A stretch of DNA of 64,000 nt from Flagellimonas hadalis (GTDB taxonomy: Bacteria > Bacteroidota > Bacteroidia > Flavobacteriales > Flavobacteriaceae). The notes below the pieces were generated by a model. The model did not search any database, was not told the DNA's origin, and worked only from the letters and a program-made list of their open reading frames with translations. Location of the stretch: the NCBI RefSeq assembly GCF_007785775.2, contig NZ_VNIK02000001.1:62001-126000 (forward strand). Reading direction: 5' to 3'. Positions 8,501-15,854 of the stretch are shown one piece after another; positions within the stretch are counted from its first letter, which is position 1, and each line of letters starts with the position of its first letter. The position numbers were made by a program, and so were the translations under genes.

Positions 8501-9083
8501 GGTCCTTGTCCAAATGGTAAATTTTGGAAGCTTTGTTCACGGTCCAATTGGTCAGTGATTTCTGCGGGATCCAATCCGATAGGGCAATGAATATGGGTGT
8601 GAAATCGGCATCGGCTTCGATTCGTTTATGGATGTAATCGAACACGGCGAATGTTTTCCCAACCCCGGATTCGCCAAAAATGATGAAATTGTTCTTTTGT
8701 TTGGGCTTTACTGCCGATAGAAGATCAAAGAGCGTTCCCTGGTGTCTCTCCAATTGGCCGTGGTCGTTATGCAATTGCCAATTGAGACGTTCTATATAAT
8801 CCAGATTGTTGTTCCCCGAAACCCTGAGCATGTTTTTGCTTTGGGCCATGGCTTGGCTTCGAATGGTATCCTTTATGAAATTCTTTTTTGTGGGAGTAAA
8901 AATGTGATCATCCAGACTGGTTTTCTTTTTTAGGGAAAAGAATTTTTTTTTCAGAAAGCTTGCCAAAAGGAAACTCACGATCCATAGAAGAATCGATAGA
9001 AATTCTTCGTTCAAGAGATAATATTTAACAAAAAACAATGTCAGTACCGCAATGGCAACAACCCATGTGTTTTTAATTTTCAT
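5571..9083 (-). CDS. Membrane NACHT-type NTPase fused to PA-IL-like and GDPD domains
   Basis: 1170 residues. Order seen: two N-terminal hydrophobic segments (about 7-44); an NTPase domain with Walker A GESGVGKT (137-144) and NACHT-style Walker B FPIFDGLDRV (206-215); about eight further membrane segments (about 400-690); a STAND-like helix FEFIHPSLRDYY; one more membrane segment (about 755-775); a beta-rich segment (about 790-930) whose end (NDIEWENNSGRFNITF) resembles the PA-IL/LecA lectin fold; and a full glycerophosphodiester phosphodiesterase domain (937-1170). The GDPD has HRG (944-946), EID (971-973), HD (986-987) and EVK (1042-1044), so it looks catalytically intact. A likely topology is NTPase inside and lectin/GDPD outside the inner membrane (inference). 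STAND NTPases often sense infection or stress; a role here is not established. Confidence 0.85.
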   Translation of the reverse strand: MKIKNTWVVAIAVLTLFFVKYYLLNEEFLSILLWIVSFLLASFLKKKFFSLKKKTSLDDHIFTPTKKNFIKDTIRSQAMAQSKNMLRVSGNNNLDYIERLNWQLHNDHGQLERHQGTLFDLLSAVKPKQKNNFIIFGESGVGKTFAVFDYIHKRIEADADFTPIFIALSDWIPQKSLTNWTVNKASKIYHLDKDHLGTGLDKGIFFPIFDGLDRVKDEHILPLFESLMKMASRTPMAIVMKTETYQKLHREYTDVDAFWKLPFHLIELKTLKPKLVESILTENGDHQKLEIFRSNPKFKFLCRYPIFLNLLAGMDSKFIKENLGTHKVSHEQFFNQIWKWYELKMFGSPNFPISKKKENLKIWLRKMALNSGLFFPEELQPSYLDTKWSIALYYLGSRLSASLLVSMAAGLFLAGPFNFWDAAIIGGLAIATIDLLKHYLTSVPVTRKWLFRATGHRQLPPISKIINRTIPLIVILGIYYGFTTPRSPKYGGEMLIYGLFSTSEALVGIIVGLLLSIFFGIRSNWQKNNFDIKPVERIKGSLKNYFISGFMGGLLLAIIVVPIFYLFNIFTKDASTINAWLNQNLYVENKYLFAGFASFFLGYLFFGLFGFLHGNKVILEQREKLAFSKRSPITKSFVNGLKSALVSCLVIGAVLGSYIGLTEMEANAVFKALKTALGFGVLAFAWFGGLDAICHWLLRMVMAIEQGFPLRISSFMLQLSEVGFVRPVGSGFEFIHPSLRDYYKGTPLQKTTKHPMLVLLPTALVLLLAVPILLKLTNRFQNQSHWQNEKGFNVDIQSEYVRHEKGSKNKFVIRGIAKDSTQTIRINANGKVKLGSFIGFVPPSGTNSGFLGMSLGDTWNIPGMENLNHGSLAFRKNDGAWISFPENDLIHLGNNAYYLNFIVKNGDVLETAVNDIEWENNSGRFNITFEDMDNAMKTPKIVAHRGGAVLSAENSMEAIKNALQLGVDMVEIDIQMSRDGHLVVMHDRRVDRTTDGKGKVGNLDLDEIKKLRLKNCTKIETVPTLDEVLELISPHETKLLIEVKTDKNYDRLLKSLTESIKKRNMEEQVMVFSFNKSFCDELKVRFPELTVGVFIYGFPAVNNLPKVDAVGVEYHSILFLESYYERLKRKFGIVYTWNVNVRSSMQRLTAKNIDGIITDDPKMLKTLLEQ

Positions 9084-9252
9084 TCCAATGTTCCCGGTTT
9101 ATTCTTATGCTATGGTATCGGTTGCCTAAGTCAAAAACAAGGTCAGTAGGGAAGATTGTGGAAAAGTGTTTCCGATCGTACTCAATTCAATCAGAGGTTT
9201 TTCCTGTTGGGGAATTGCCAATTTCCATCAATTTGTAAAGATATGCAAGTAA

Positions 9253-9268
9253 TTACGGAAAGCCGTAA
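9253..9268. promoter_or_regulatory. Inverted repeat TTACGG-AAAG-CCGTAA
   Basis: Perfect 6-bp arms in the divergent gap between the NACHT-GDPD gene (start 9083, minus) and the lipoprotein gene (start 9316, plus), about 48 bp upstream of the latter. It has the same arms as 1743-1758. A degenerate relative, ATACGG-ATAA-CCGTTA, lies at 11534-11549 upstream of the Kelch-like gene. Confidence 0.4.
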
Positions 9269-9315
9269 AGACTTTCTGGTCGATCAGGCTAGGTTTGTTG
9301 ACAAACGATACCGAT

Positions 9316-9615
9316 ATGATGAAATATAAAACGACCCTTTACACTATTCTTGCCGTAATGCTTGTGTCGTGCTCTTCCATGGAAAGCGACGCGGAAAGAA
9401 TGGCAGAACTACAATGTGAATCAATGCGAATAACCATGGATAACACCTTGGGAGCCATTGAGAATGGAAATATTGATACCAAATCCATTGAGGAACACGG
9501 GGAAAAGGTCCAGAAATTTGCTGAAAAGATGATGGAAAAATACCAAAGTTCCGAAGAGATGCAGAAGTTTCAAGCATTGGTCGTGAAAAAATCAATGGAA
9601 ATTTGTAGGGAATGA
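9316..9615 (+). CDS. Small lipoprotein of unknown function
   Basis: 99 residues. Two adjacent ATGs (9316, 9319) precede KYKTTLYTILAVMLVSC, a lipoprotein signal whose lipobox ends at Cys in LVSCSS. The mature part is helical and charged (ERMAELQCESMRITMDN, then KVQKFAEKMMEKYQSSEEM) with two further Cys (one near the end, MEICRE). No family was recognised. The stop overlaps the next gene's start by 4 bases (ATGA), so the two are translationally coupled. Confidence 0.7.
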   Translation: MMKYKTTLYTILAVMLVSCSSMESDAERMAELQCESMRITMDNTLGAIENGNIDTKSIEEHGEKVQKFAEKMMEKYQSSEEMQKFQALVVKKSMEICRE

Positions 9616-10028
9616 TGGAGGCAATACAAAAAGATTTCAAAAAAATAGACTGGGGAAAGGCATTATTGCGTGTTTTGGAATTGTTGATCATTAAACCGTT
9701 TACATTACCCCTCAAAATCTATATGAATTCATTGAAAAATCTATCAAACGCCAAACTTGAAAATGGTGAAGTGACTCAATTGTCAGATGACTTTCCATTA
9801 TATGTGTGGCTGATCAGCATTTTTGATGCTTTGATTTTTTTGATTTATCCAATCGGGGTTATTGTTGCCATAAAAAGTGCCAATAGCTATTTTGGTGGTT
9901 TTGGTGTTTTCATGGGGGTGTTGTCGATCACCTATTTTTGTCCCTTGTATCTAAGTTTGATCCGCGAGTTTGCCCAAATTTCACTTAAGGTTCTGTTGTT
10001 TTTGAAAATTATGGCTTCAAAAAAGTGA
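9612..10028 (+). CDS. Small integral membrane protein of unknown function
   Basis: 138 residues starting with ATGATG overlapping the preceding lipoprotein stop. An N-terminal amphipathic part (FKKIDWGKALLRVLELLII) is followed by two clear membrane segments (about 75-100, LISIFDALIFLIYPIGVIVAI, and 105-130, GVFMGVLSITYFCPLYL). No known motif was recognised. The coupling with the lipoprotein gene suggests a two-component envelope unit. Confidence 0.65.
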   Translation: MMEAIQKDFKKIDWGKALLRVLELLIIKPFTLPLKIYMNSLKNLSNAKLENGEVTQLSDDFPLYVWLISIFDALIFLIYPIGVIVAIKSANSYFGGFGVFMGVLSITYFCPLYLSLIREFAQISLKVLLFLKIMASKK

Positions 10029-10398
10029 ATCAAATCAAGATTATAATGGATGATTGAATGATTGTCGAAATATCATATTTCGGAGAAACAACATTTGATG
10101 GCAGGGCCTTGAAGATATACTTCTTACGAACATGTAACGTAAAAGGCAATTTCCTATCGTAAAATGTACACCTTGAACGGGCGGTAACTAGAACAATGGT
10201 TATAATATCTTTTTCCTAATACCAAAGGTTTAAATTTTAGTTTCTAAACCATACGCTAATTGCAGGAATCCAGTAATTTGATGTTCGTTTGAAATTGGAT
10301 TTGTTTATCCTCACTCTATTTGATAGGCAACATCCAGGTTTATTCTTTGGGACATCTGCTTAGATAGTTAGAACTGATACGTTAGTTGAAAAGCGGTT
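10029..10398. other. 370-bp gap with no gene seen
   Basis: AT-rich sequence with stops in all frames. No convincing hairpin terminator, repeat or RNA was recognised; it probably contains the promoter of the small gene at 10399. Confidence 0.5.
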
Positions 10399-10680
10399 AT
10401 GCGTGTAAATGACATGAACAATCTTAAAGGGCTACTGATCGGATTATTTCTGTTGGGATTGATTTTATATATCATTTCAGGAAAGATGAAGTATAGGGCG
10501 AGCAAATACGAATTTGAAAACAGGACCGGTGGAGGGGTCGTTGAATTCGATAGTTTTGAAAGTGCCAACAAACATCAAAACAAAGGGTGTTTTGCACAGT
10601 TGTTGGGCGTATTGGGAATGTTGCTCATGGGTGGAAGCGGTGTTCTTTTGGCCCTGATCTTTGCAATGGAGGGTAATTGA
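10399..10680 (+). CDS. Small membrane protein of unknown function
   Basis: 93 residues (88 if started at the second ATG, 10414). Two membrane segments are visible, LKGLLIGLFLLGLILYII near the start and a Gly/Leu/Met-rich one (AQLLGVLGMLLMGGSGVLLALI) at the end, flanking a polar loop with GGGVVEFDSFESANKH. No family was recognised. It lies in a run of small envelope genes. Confidence 0.55.
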   Translation: MRVNDMNNLKGLLIGLFLLGLILYIISGKMKYRASKYEFENRTGGGVVEFDSFESANKHQNKGCFAQLLGVLGMLLMGGSGVLLALIFAMEGN

Positions 10681-10828
10681 GCACAGCACAGAGTATGGAA
10701 ATCGTTACGAAGTGCTTGGTCATGGTAAGATACTTTTTTTATCGGGTTCCGATCATCAGAGGGAAGATGGGTGTATCCGAAGAGGCAACAATTTATAGAA
10801 GGACATTCAGCTGTAATTTCAAACGCAT

Positions 10829-11152
10829 ATGATGCAATATCTTTTTTTTACATTTTTCGTGCTCCTACCGCTAATGTCTTGCAGTTCGGATGGCTACAAG
10901 GAAGAATTCATCGGAACATGGAAAAAGGAAAATTCATCCAATAAACTTCACTTTTCCAAAGCCGACAATGATCAATTGAGATTGGAATATGAAAAGTTCA
11001 GTGGGAACAGCGGGCATATGATGATGGAATTTGAAGATGGAACTACGGTCAAAAGTACCATGGGGGAAGCCCATGCATCGTATTATACTTACAAGCTTAT
11101 AAAGGAAGTTGGCATTACCGATATTGTTCACTATACCACCAACGACAAATAG
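10829..11152 (+). CDS. Small lipoprotein of unknown function
   Basis: 107 residues. The N-terminus MMQYLFFTFFVLLPLMSC is a lipoprotein signal with lipobox LMSC. The mature part begins SSDGYKEEFIGTWKKENSS, a pattern (GTW near the start of a beta-barrel) seen in lipocalin-like and DUF-type small lipoproteins, but the assignment is weak. It is 17 bp upstream of the next gene. Confidence 0.6.
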   Translation: MMQYLFFTFFVLLPLMSCSSDGYKEEFIGTWKKENSSNKLHFSKADNDQLRLEYEKFSGNSGHMMMEFEDGTTVKSTMGEAHASYYTYKLIKEVGITDIVHYTTNDK

Positions 11153-11169
11153 TTTAAAATCAATTGAGC

Positions 11170-11532
11170 ATGGAATTTTTTACAATCATCATCATTGTAG
11201 TGCTGGGAATCATTGGCTATCTATTTTTGAAGGGCTTTTTAAATACAAGATATACAGTGAACGAGAGCGAATTCAAACAAGGCGGGGTCACGGTCAATTT
11301 CAAAGATCGGACAATCAATATCAATGGCCACTCCTTTGGTGTCGACCAAGTTACCGGGATGAGGTACAGGTCCTTTAGCTCTAACAGTAAGGCAAAAAAT
11401 GTCATTATAGAAATCGATGATTTTAAAAGACCAAGACATAAGATTGTATTTCTTACCAGTGGCCAATCTGAAAAATTCATGCAGCGCTTATCCACAGCAT
11501 TGCGAAAAGCCGGGGGACCGAGTTTTAAATAA
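11170..11532 (+). CDS. Membrane-anchored protein of unknown function
   Basis: 120 residues from ATG 11170 (a TTG at 11164 adds two residues). One N-terminal membrane segment (FFTIIIIVVLGIIGYLFL) is followed by a soluble domain of about 95 residues of alternating beta-like character (FKQGGVTVNFKDRTININ, then KNVIIEIDDFKRPRHKIVFL). No motif was recognised. It probably belongs to one operon with the lipoprotein gene just upstream. Confidence 0.6.
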   Translation: MEFFTIIIIVVLGIIGYLFLKGFLNTRYTVNESEFKQGGVTVNFKDRTININGHSFGVDQVTGMRYRSFSSNSKAKNVIIEIDDFKRPRHKIVFLTSGQSEKFMQRLSTALRKAGGPSFK

Positions 11533-11676
11533 AATACGGATAACCGTTATGTGGGTCAAAAACCGGCTTAGGCTACTTGTAAAATCCCTATCGCATTTCA
11601 ACCGGCCCGTATTACCAATATTAGTAACCGATTGCAGCTCACTTGATGTCAGTGCTGCTATACTTTTAGTCAAACC

Positions 11677-12651
11677 ATGAAAATTACAAAGTGCCTGATC
11701 AAAGCTTTCCTAGTGTCCATTTTGTTCACAACGTCCTGTGAACCGACCGATTCCAATGAAGATGTTGGGCCTCCCCAATCGTCGCAATGTTCCTTTATCA
11801 ATAGGCTCGATAATGCTCAATTCCCAAAAATCCATGACCATACCACAACTTTTTTTAAAGGAAAGATATGGTTGATCGGTGGACGAACGTTCACCCAAGG
11901 TGCGGATATGGTCTATAACGATGTTTGGAGTTCGGATAATGGTATTGATTGGAGTTTGGTAAACGATGATCCAGGTTTTGATGAAAGGTTTGGGCATTCG
12001 ACCATTGTATTCAATGATAAATTATGGGTGATCGGAGGATTGCCGGGTGACATTTGGAGCTCATCCAACGGCGAGGATTGGATTCAGGAGACGGATAATT
12101 CCAACACTCCTCCCATATTCAATTTTACCGCGGTTTCATTTAACGGTAAAATTTGGTTGTTCGATGTTGGACAAAGCAACATACCAAATATTACTCGGAC
12201 ATGGAGCTCCCCAGATGGTCAAACTTGGACCAAAGAGGGGGATATTGCAAATCACCCGCAAAGATTTGGTGGTTCAACCACAATATTCAACAATAAAATA
12301 TGGATAATTGGAGGTTCGGGACCGCTTTCCAGTAAGAGTCTGAATGATGTTTGGTCAAGTGAGGATGGTTTGAACTGGACAATGGAATTAGCGAGTGCCC
12401 CTTTCTTGCCAAGACGGGACCATTCATCGGTTGTATATGAAAATACGTTATGGTTGATTGCCGGGTCAGGTGATTCCAGTGATTTAACCGATGTTTGGAG
12501 CAGCGAGGATGGGATTGATTGGCAATTGTACTGTGAAGATGGAATGCCCAAACGCTCTGACCATACGAGCATTTCATTCAATGGGAACCTATGGAACATT
12601 GGAGGTTCTGAAGTCTTGGAACCTTTCAATGATATCTGGACAATTAAATAA
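11677..12651 (+). CDS. Kelch-like beta-propeller lipoprotein
   Basis: 324 residues. Signal MKITKCLIKAFLVSILFTTSC with lipobox TTSC. The rest is six or so repeats of about 45-50 residues built around DVWSSEDGLNWT-type and FNGKIWLIGG-type motifs (for example at 11930, 12050, 12190, 12350, 12490 in DNA), as in Kelch/galactose-oxidase propellers. No catalytic residues were recognised; a binding role on the outer membrane or periplasmic face is likely. A degenerate ACGG-ATAA-CCGT element is about 130 bp upstream. Confidence 0.8.
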   Translation: MKITKCLIKAFLVSILFTTSCEPTDSNEDVGPPQSSQCSFINRLDNAQFPKIHDHTTTFFKGKIWLIGGRTFTQGADMVYNDVWSSDNGIDWSLVNDDPGFDERFGHSTIVFNDKLWVIGGLPGDIWSSSNGEDWIQETDNSNTPPIFNFTAVSFNGKIWLFDVGQSNIPNITRTWSSPDGQTWTKEGDIANHPQRFGGSTTIFNNKIWIIGGSGPLSSKSLNDVWSSEDGLNWTMELASAPFLPRRDHSSVVYENTLWLIAGSGDSSDLTDVWSSEDGIDWQLYCEDGMPKRSDHTSISFNGNLWNIGGSEVLEPFNDIWTIK

Positions 12652-12844
12652 TACGGCAAATACCATGTGTAAATGATTGTCATGTACCTGGCTACTTGGG
12701 AAACTGAAGGATTTTCATTTGTTTCATGCCGTGTATTGTGGGATAGTTTCAATACATATGCCATCTTGTTTGTAAAGGATGGCCATAGTGCCATGTTCTG
12801 ATATAAGTTTCCTGGTCTGGAGTTCAGTGCAGGAGGTGGATGGC

Positions 12845-12957
12845 TGATCTGGGTTGGAGGGTTGTCTTTGGGGCGTGTCCCAAAGGTCCGGGCTTTCCGT
12901 TGCAAGGCCTGCCCAAGGGAGGGCTTTTCACTGCAATCCCTCACGCGGGGGAGTGTA
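12845..12957. repeat. GC-rich structured intergenic element
   Basis: A stretch much richer in G and C than its surroundings that contains GGGCTTTCCG, then TTGCA...TGCAA arms (5 bp), an inner GCCC/GGGC hairpin, and ends in AATCCCTCACGC. As I recall, elements pairing GGGCTTTCCG-type and AATCCCT-ACGC-type ends recur between genes in many Flavobacteriaceae; this cannot be verified here. Only one copy was seen in the window. The 200 bp before it (12652-12844) show nothing recognisable. Confidence 0.35.
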
Positions 12958-12958
12958 C

Positions 12959-13219
12959 TTATAAAGGTCTGAGCATATAGAAGTGATATTCCATAGCAAA
13001 GGGGGAATCGATTTCTATTTTCGGAAAGACAGTGAGTTCGGTATTTTCAAACGTATCAAAGCATTTTCTGATATTGGTCTTCCAAGCATCCGATTTGGAA
13101 ACAAACCTTGATAGATTGGAATCTATTCCCCAGTGTTTGTCAAATTCAATTTTCTTTTGGATGTCCCAATGGGCTATAATTAAAATGAACAGGTCGCTTT
13201 TTCGTTCCTCAAGGGCCCT
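12959..13219 (-). pseudogene. C-terminal gene fragment without a start
   Basis: An open minus-strand frame of about 86 codons, bounded upstream by a TAG (13220-13222) and ending in TAA at 12959-12961. It has no plausible start codon. The translation (ALEERKSDLFILIIAHWDIQ, then IEIDSPFAMEYHFYMLRPL at its end) looks like real protein sequence with normal codon use, so it is probably the tail of a lost gene. The parent family was not recognised. It follows the hydrolase stop (13226) in the same frame. Confidence 0.5.
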
Positions 13220-13225
13220 CTACCC

Positions 13226-14128
13226 TTACCGTGCCCCTTTTTCCATGATCGATCCAATGGCCTTTTCCAAAAGGGCATTGAACCGTTTGCTGTTTTCGAT
13301 CATGGGATAATGGCCGGTAGTGCCCATGTTCAACAGGTGATAGTCGATATGGTTTTGCTTAAAGGCCAGGGTGTCCGTGGGCTGGTAATCACTGTTGATC
13401 AGGTAAAGGGGCTGTTCCAGGGACTGTAACTTTTGTGCAAAGGGATATTTGTCCAGGTTTTTGAGACTGGCCACGGCAATGGCGGGATCGGCGCTGGAAA
13501 TGTCCCTGAGGACCCTTTTTTGTACCGCAGGGTCCGTGGTGGGGGAGAACAGGAACTTGCCCTCCTCGGCCACACTCCGTTCAAAGTGCTTTTCCATGGT
13601 GGCATAATGGGTATCCCATTCCCTTTCCATTTCAGGGGTCATGGCAAAGCCGATGGCCTTCATGTTATCGACCCCGACGAGACCGATGATGCCCGAGGGA
13701 TGGGCCCTTGCCGCTTCAACGACTATCGAACCGCTCATGGAGTGCCCTATGAGGATGACCTTTTTGAGTTCCAGTGCTTCCATGACCGCTTTGATATCCC
13801 GGGCATACGCCTCCACGGTCCAGGAGGTCCTGTTCCTCCCGGAGGTGCCAAAACCGGGCAGGTCGATGGTGACCACGCGGTAGGCCTTGGAAAAATAACT
13901 GGTTTGGCTGTCCCAATAGGTGTGGTCGATGCCCCATCCATGGACGAAAAAAAGGACGGTTTCACCTGCCTTGCTGTCCGTATAGTGGATGTCGACCCCG
14001 TTGTTGTCCACGGTTCCCTTTGTCATTTGCGAAATGGTCGTTGGGTTTGTTCCACGGTCCCTGCAAGCTGCAAATTGTAGCAACAGCAGGAACAGTAGGA
14101 TAGGTTTTGAGGGTCTTTGCATGGACAT
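13226..14128 (-). CDS. Alpha/beta-hydrolase lipoprotein
   Basis: 300 residues. Lipoprotein signal MSMQRPSKPILLFLLLLQFAAC (lipobox FAAC). The hydrolase fold shows FVHGWGIDHTYW (oxyanion region), the nucleophile elbow GHSMSG, and a C-terminal His in TTGHYPM; an acid such as the Asp of INSDYQPT is plausible. Family members are esterases, epoxide hydrolases or haloperoxidase-like enzymes, and the substrate cannot be told. The gene is noticeably richer in G and C than its neighbours, with strong use of C/G third positions, suggesting transfer from another lineage. Confidence 0.85.
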   Translation of the reverse strand: MSMQRPSKPILLFLLLLQFAACRDRGTNPTTISQMTKGTVDNNGVDIHYTDSKAGETVLFFVHGWGIDHTYWDSQTSYFSKAYRVVTIDLPGFGTSGRNRTSWTVEAYARDIKAVMEALELKKVILIGHSMSGSIVVEAARAHPSGIIGLVGVDNMKAIGFAMTPEMEREWDTHYATMEKHFERSVAEEGKFLFSPTTDPAVQKRVLRDISSADPAIAVASLKNLDKYPFAQKLQSLEQPLYLINSDYQPTDTLAFKQNHIDYHLLNMGTTGHYPMIENSKRFNALLEKAIGSIMEKGAR

Positions 14129-14275
14129 GGTTCAGGAGGGTATACAGCTTGTCCATCCGTTGGACGCTGTTCAGCATAGGCCGGTGTCAAACCGTATTTT
14201 TGCTTCTCCTTTTATTTCATATCAAATGTAACGCATAATCCCCTTGTTTTCTAGGTAGGAGTTACCTCTTTTGAC

Positions 14276-14662
14276 TCAAGATTTAGGGGTAATCAAGGGT
14301 ACATATTTTGCTCTATGTTCAACGATCACCCATAGGTTGATCAGAAAAAGTGTCGCTGCAAGGGGAAGACCTGATGGTACATGTACAATACTTGTGAGCA
14401 GAATGCCCACCATTATGGGAAGGATGACGATGGCACCCAATGCCCTGGTTTTGGGGATTATGAAAAGTATACCACCGATCACTTCGAACAGACCTACCAA
14501 GGGCATCAACCAACCAATGGTGGTAAAGGCTTCGGTCACCTTGAGCATACTTTCGGGGAGGTCATCCGGTAGGGGCAGATACTGGAAGAATTTGTTCAAA
14601 CCGGCATTGACGAACATTAAGCCAAAAAGTAGGCTTAGGACAAACATTATTTTAGTTTTCAT
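14276..14662 (-). CDS. DoxX family membrane protein
   Basis: 128 residues with four membrane segments. KIMFVLSLLFGLMFVNAGLNKFFQYLPLP at the start, then GWLMPLVGLFEVIGGILFII and ALGAIVILPIMVGILLTSI match the DoxX/SURF4-like pattern. The start codon overlaps the stop of the upstream VOC-like frame (ATGA), so it was once the second gene of that operon. DoxX proteins are loosely linked to redox stress; this one's role is unknown. Confidence 0.82.
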   Translation of the reverse strand: MKTKIMFVLSLLFGLMFVNAGLNKFFQYLPLPDDLPESMLKVTEAFTTIGWLMPLVGLFEVIGGILFIIPKTRALGAIVILPIMVGILLTSIVHVPSGLPLAATLFLINLWVIVEHRAKYVPLITPKS

Positions 14663-15012
14663 TGGTTTCTGTTTTGAAAGTTAATCATCCAGTTGATACC
14701 ATATTTGTCCGTAAAACTTCCGTAATACGCACCCCAAAACATATCTTGAATTGGCATTTCTATTTTGCCATCAATTGAAAGTTCATCAAACAGCCGTTGT
14801 GCTTCTTCTTTTGAATCGGGTTCGAGTTGGATGTGCATCGTATTGCCTTGTGTCAGAGTGAACCCCATTTCTTTAGGTGCGTCAGTCCCCATTAAAATGT
14901 GTCCGCCCAATAATGGTAGTTCAATATGTAAGACCATTTTTTTTACGGGTTCTGCAATGGGTGGGTGGCTGGGGTCGGCAGGAAGGTCCCCAAAACGTTT
15001 GATACCATTGCC
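14659..15012 (-). pseudogene. PhnB-like VOC protein lacking its N-terminus
   Basis: The minus-strand frame contains the C-terminal two-thirds of a PhnB/VOC-type (glyoxalase-fold) protein: KRFGDLPADP, then HIELPLLGGHILMGTDAPKE, QLEPDSKEEAQRLFDEL and QDMFWGAYYGSFTDKYGINW. Family members normally start with about 40 more residues (metal-binding beta-alpha unit). The frame does continue upstream to 15117, but that part is antisense to the DoxX-like fragment and does not look like a VOC N-terminus. Stop and next start overlap (ATGA) with the DoxX gene. Probably non-functional. Confidence 0.7.
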
Positions 15013-15240
15013 AAAATCATTGGTGCTGTGCTGCTGATTGCACCGGTGAAGGACCGGATCAAGGATTGGGCATATGCCGGGTTTGCCTTTACGTTTGTGT
15101 CTGCTGCCTTGGCGCACATCTCGGTCGGAGACCCGATTGCTCTTTGGCTTGCCCCATTGGTGTTCTTGGTCCTACTTACCATCTCCTATGCCCTTTTTGT
15201 TAAAGGGGTACACCGCATCAAGAAATCGAACAATCAATAA
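14965..15240 (+). pseudogene. DoxX-like protein fragment lacking its N-terminus
   Basis: 91 codons at most. From TFDTIAKIIGAVLLIAP onward it matches a DoxX_2-like protein (KDWAYAGFAFTFVSAALAHI, then a last membrane segment LAPLVFLVLLTISYALF). The first membrane segment and about 45 residues expected in this family are missing. The fragment begins where the VOC fragment of the opposite strand begins, so both lost their 5' ends at one junction near 14985-15010. It is 8 bp upstream of azoR. Confidence 0.65.
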
Positions 15241-15248
15241 ATCCAAAT

Positions 15249-15854
15249 ATGAAAAGAGTATTGCATATCAAATCAAGCATTAATGGCAATCAATCCTATA
15301 GCTCAAGATTGGGTTGTGGACTGGTGCATAGACTTAGGGACCTTTATACGGATATGTATGTGGTGACAAAGGATTTGTCCGAAGAGGATTTTCCGCATTT
15401 GGGAGGGGATACCTTTGCCGCTTTTTTTGTGCCCAAGGAAGAATTGTCCCCGGAACAGGAAATCCTACTGATGGCATCCGACAAGGCCATAAAGGAAGTA
15501 ATGGAAGCGGATATCCTGATCATAGATGCCCCTATGTATAATTTCGGGATTCCATCCCAGCTCAAGGCATGGTTAGATCATATCAGCCGTGCGGGCATAA
15601 CCTTCGAATATGGGAAGGATGGACCTAAAGGGTTGATAAAGAATACTAAAGCCTATATTTCCATGGCCTCGGGAGGGATTTATTCCAAGGGTCTGGCCAA
15701 ACAAATGGATTTTGTGTCCCCATATCTAAAGACCATTTTTGGCTTTTTGGGAATTACCGATATCGAAATTGTAAGGGCCGAGGGTACCGCCATGGTCGAA
15801 ACCAAAGAAGCATCCATTGAAATGGCCCTTGGGCAACTCCAATTGATGGATTAG
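15249..15854 (+). CDS. azoR: FMN-dependent NADH-azoreductase family protein
   Basis: 201 residues of flavodoxin-like fold. The start KRVLHIKSSINGNQSYSSRL is the FMN-phosphate loop; DILIIDAPMYNFGIPSQLKAWLD (split: APMYNFGIPSQLK) carries the PMYNF flavin motif, and ISMASGGIYSKG the second flavin loop typical of AzoR. It would use NAD(P)H to reduce quinones or azo compounds in the cytoplasm. It follows the truncated DoxX-like frame by 8 bp. An OxyR-type regulator gene lies 145 bp downstream on the other strand. Confidence 0.88.
   Translation: MKRVLHIKSSINGNQSYSSRLGCGLVHRLRDLYTDMYVVTKDLSEEDFPHLGGDTFAAFFVPKEELSPEQEILLMASDKAIKEVMEADILIIDAPMYNFGIPSQLKAWLDHISRAGITFEYGKDGPKGLIKNTKAYISMASGGIYSKGLAKQMDFVSPYLKTIFGFLGITDIEIVRAEGTAMVETKEASIEMALGQLQLMD

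Noticed and set aside
12252-12944. 230-codon minus-strand frame under the Kelch-like gene
   Set aside because: It is antisense to the clear lipoprotein gene and runs into the GC-rich element; composition is not protein-like.
13433-14080. 215-codon plus-strand frame over the alpha/beta hydrolase
   Set aside because: High GC leaves antisense frames open; the hydrolase with its GHSMSG motif on the minus strand is the real gene.
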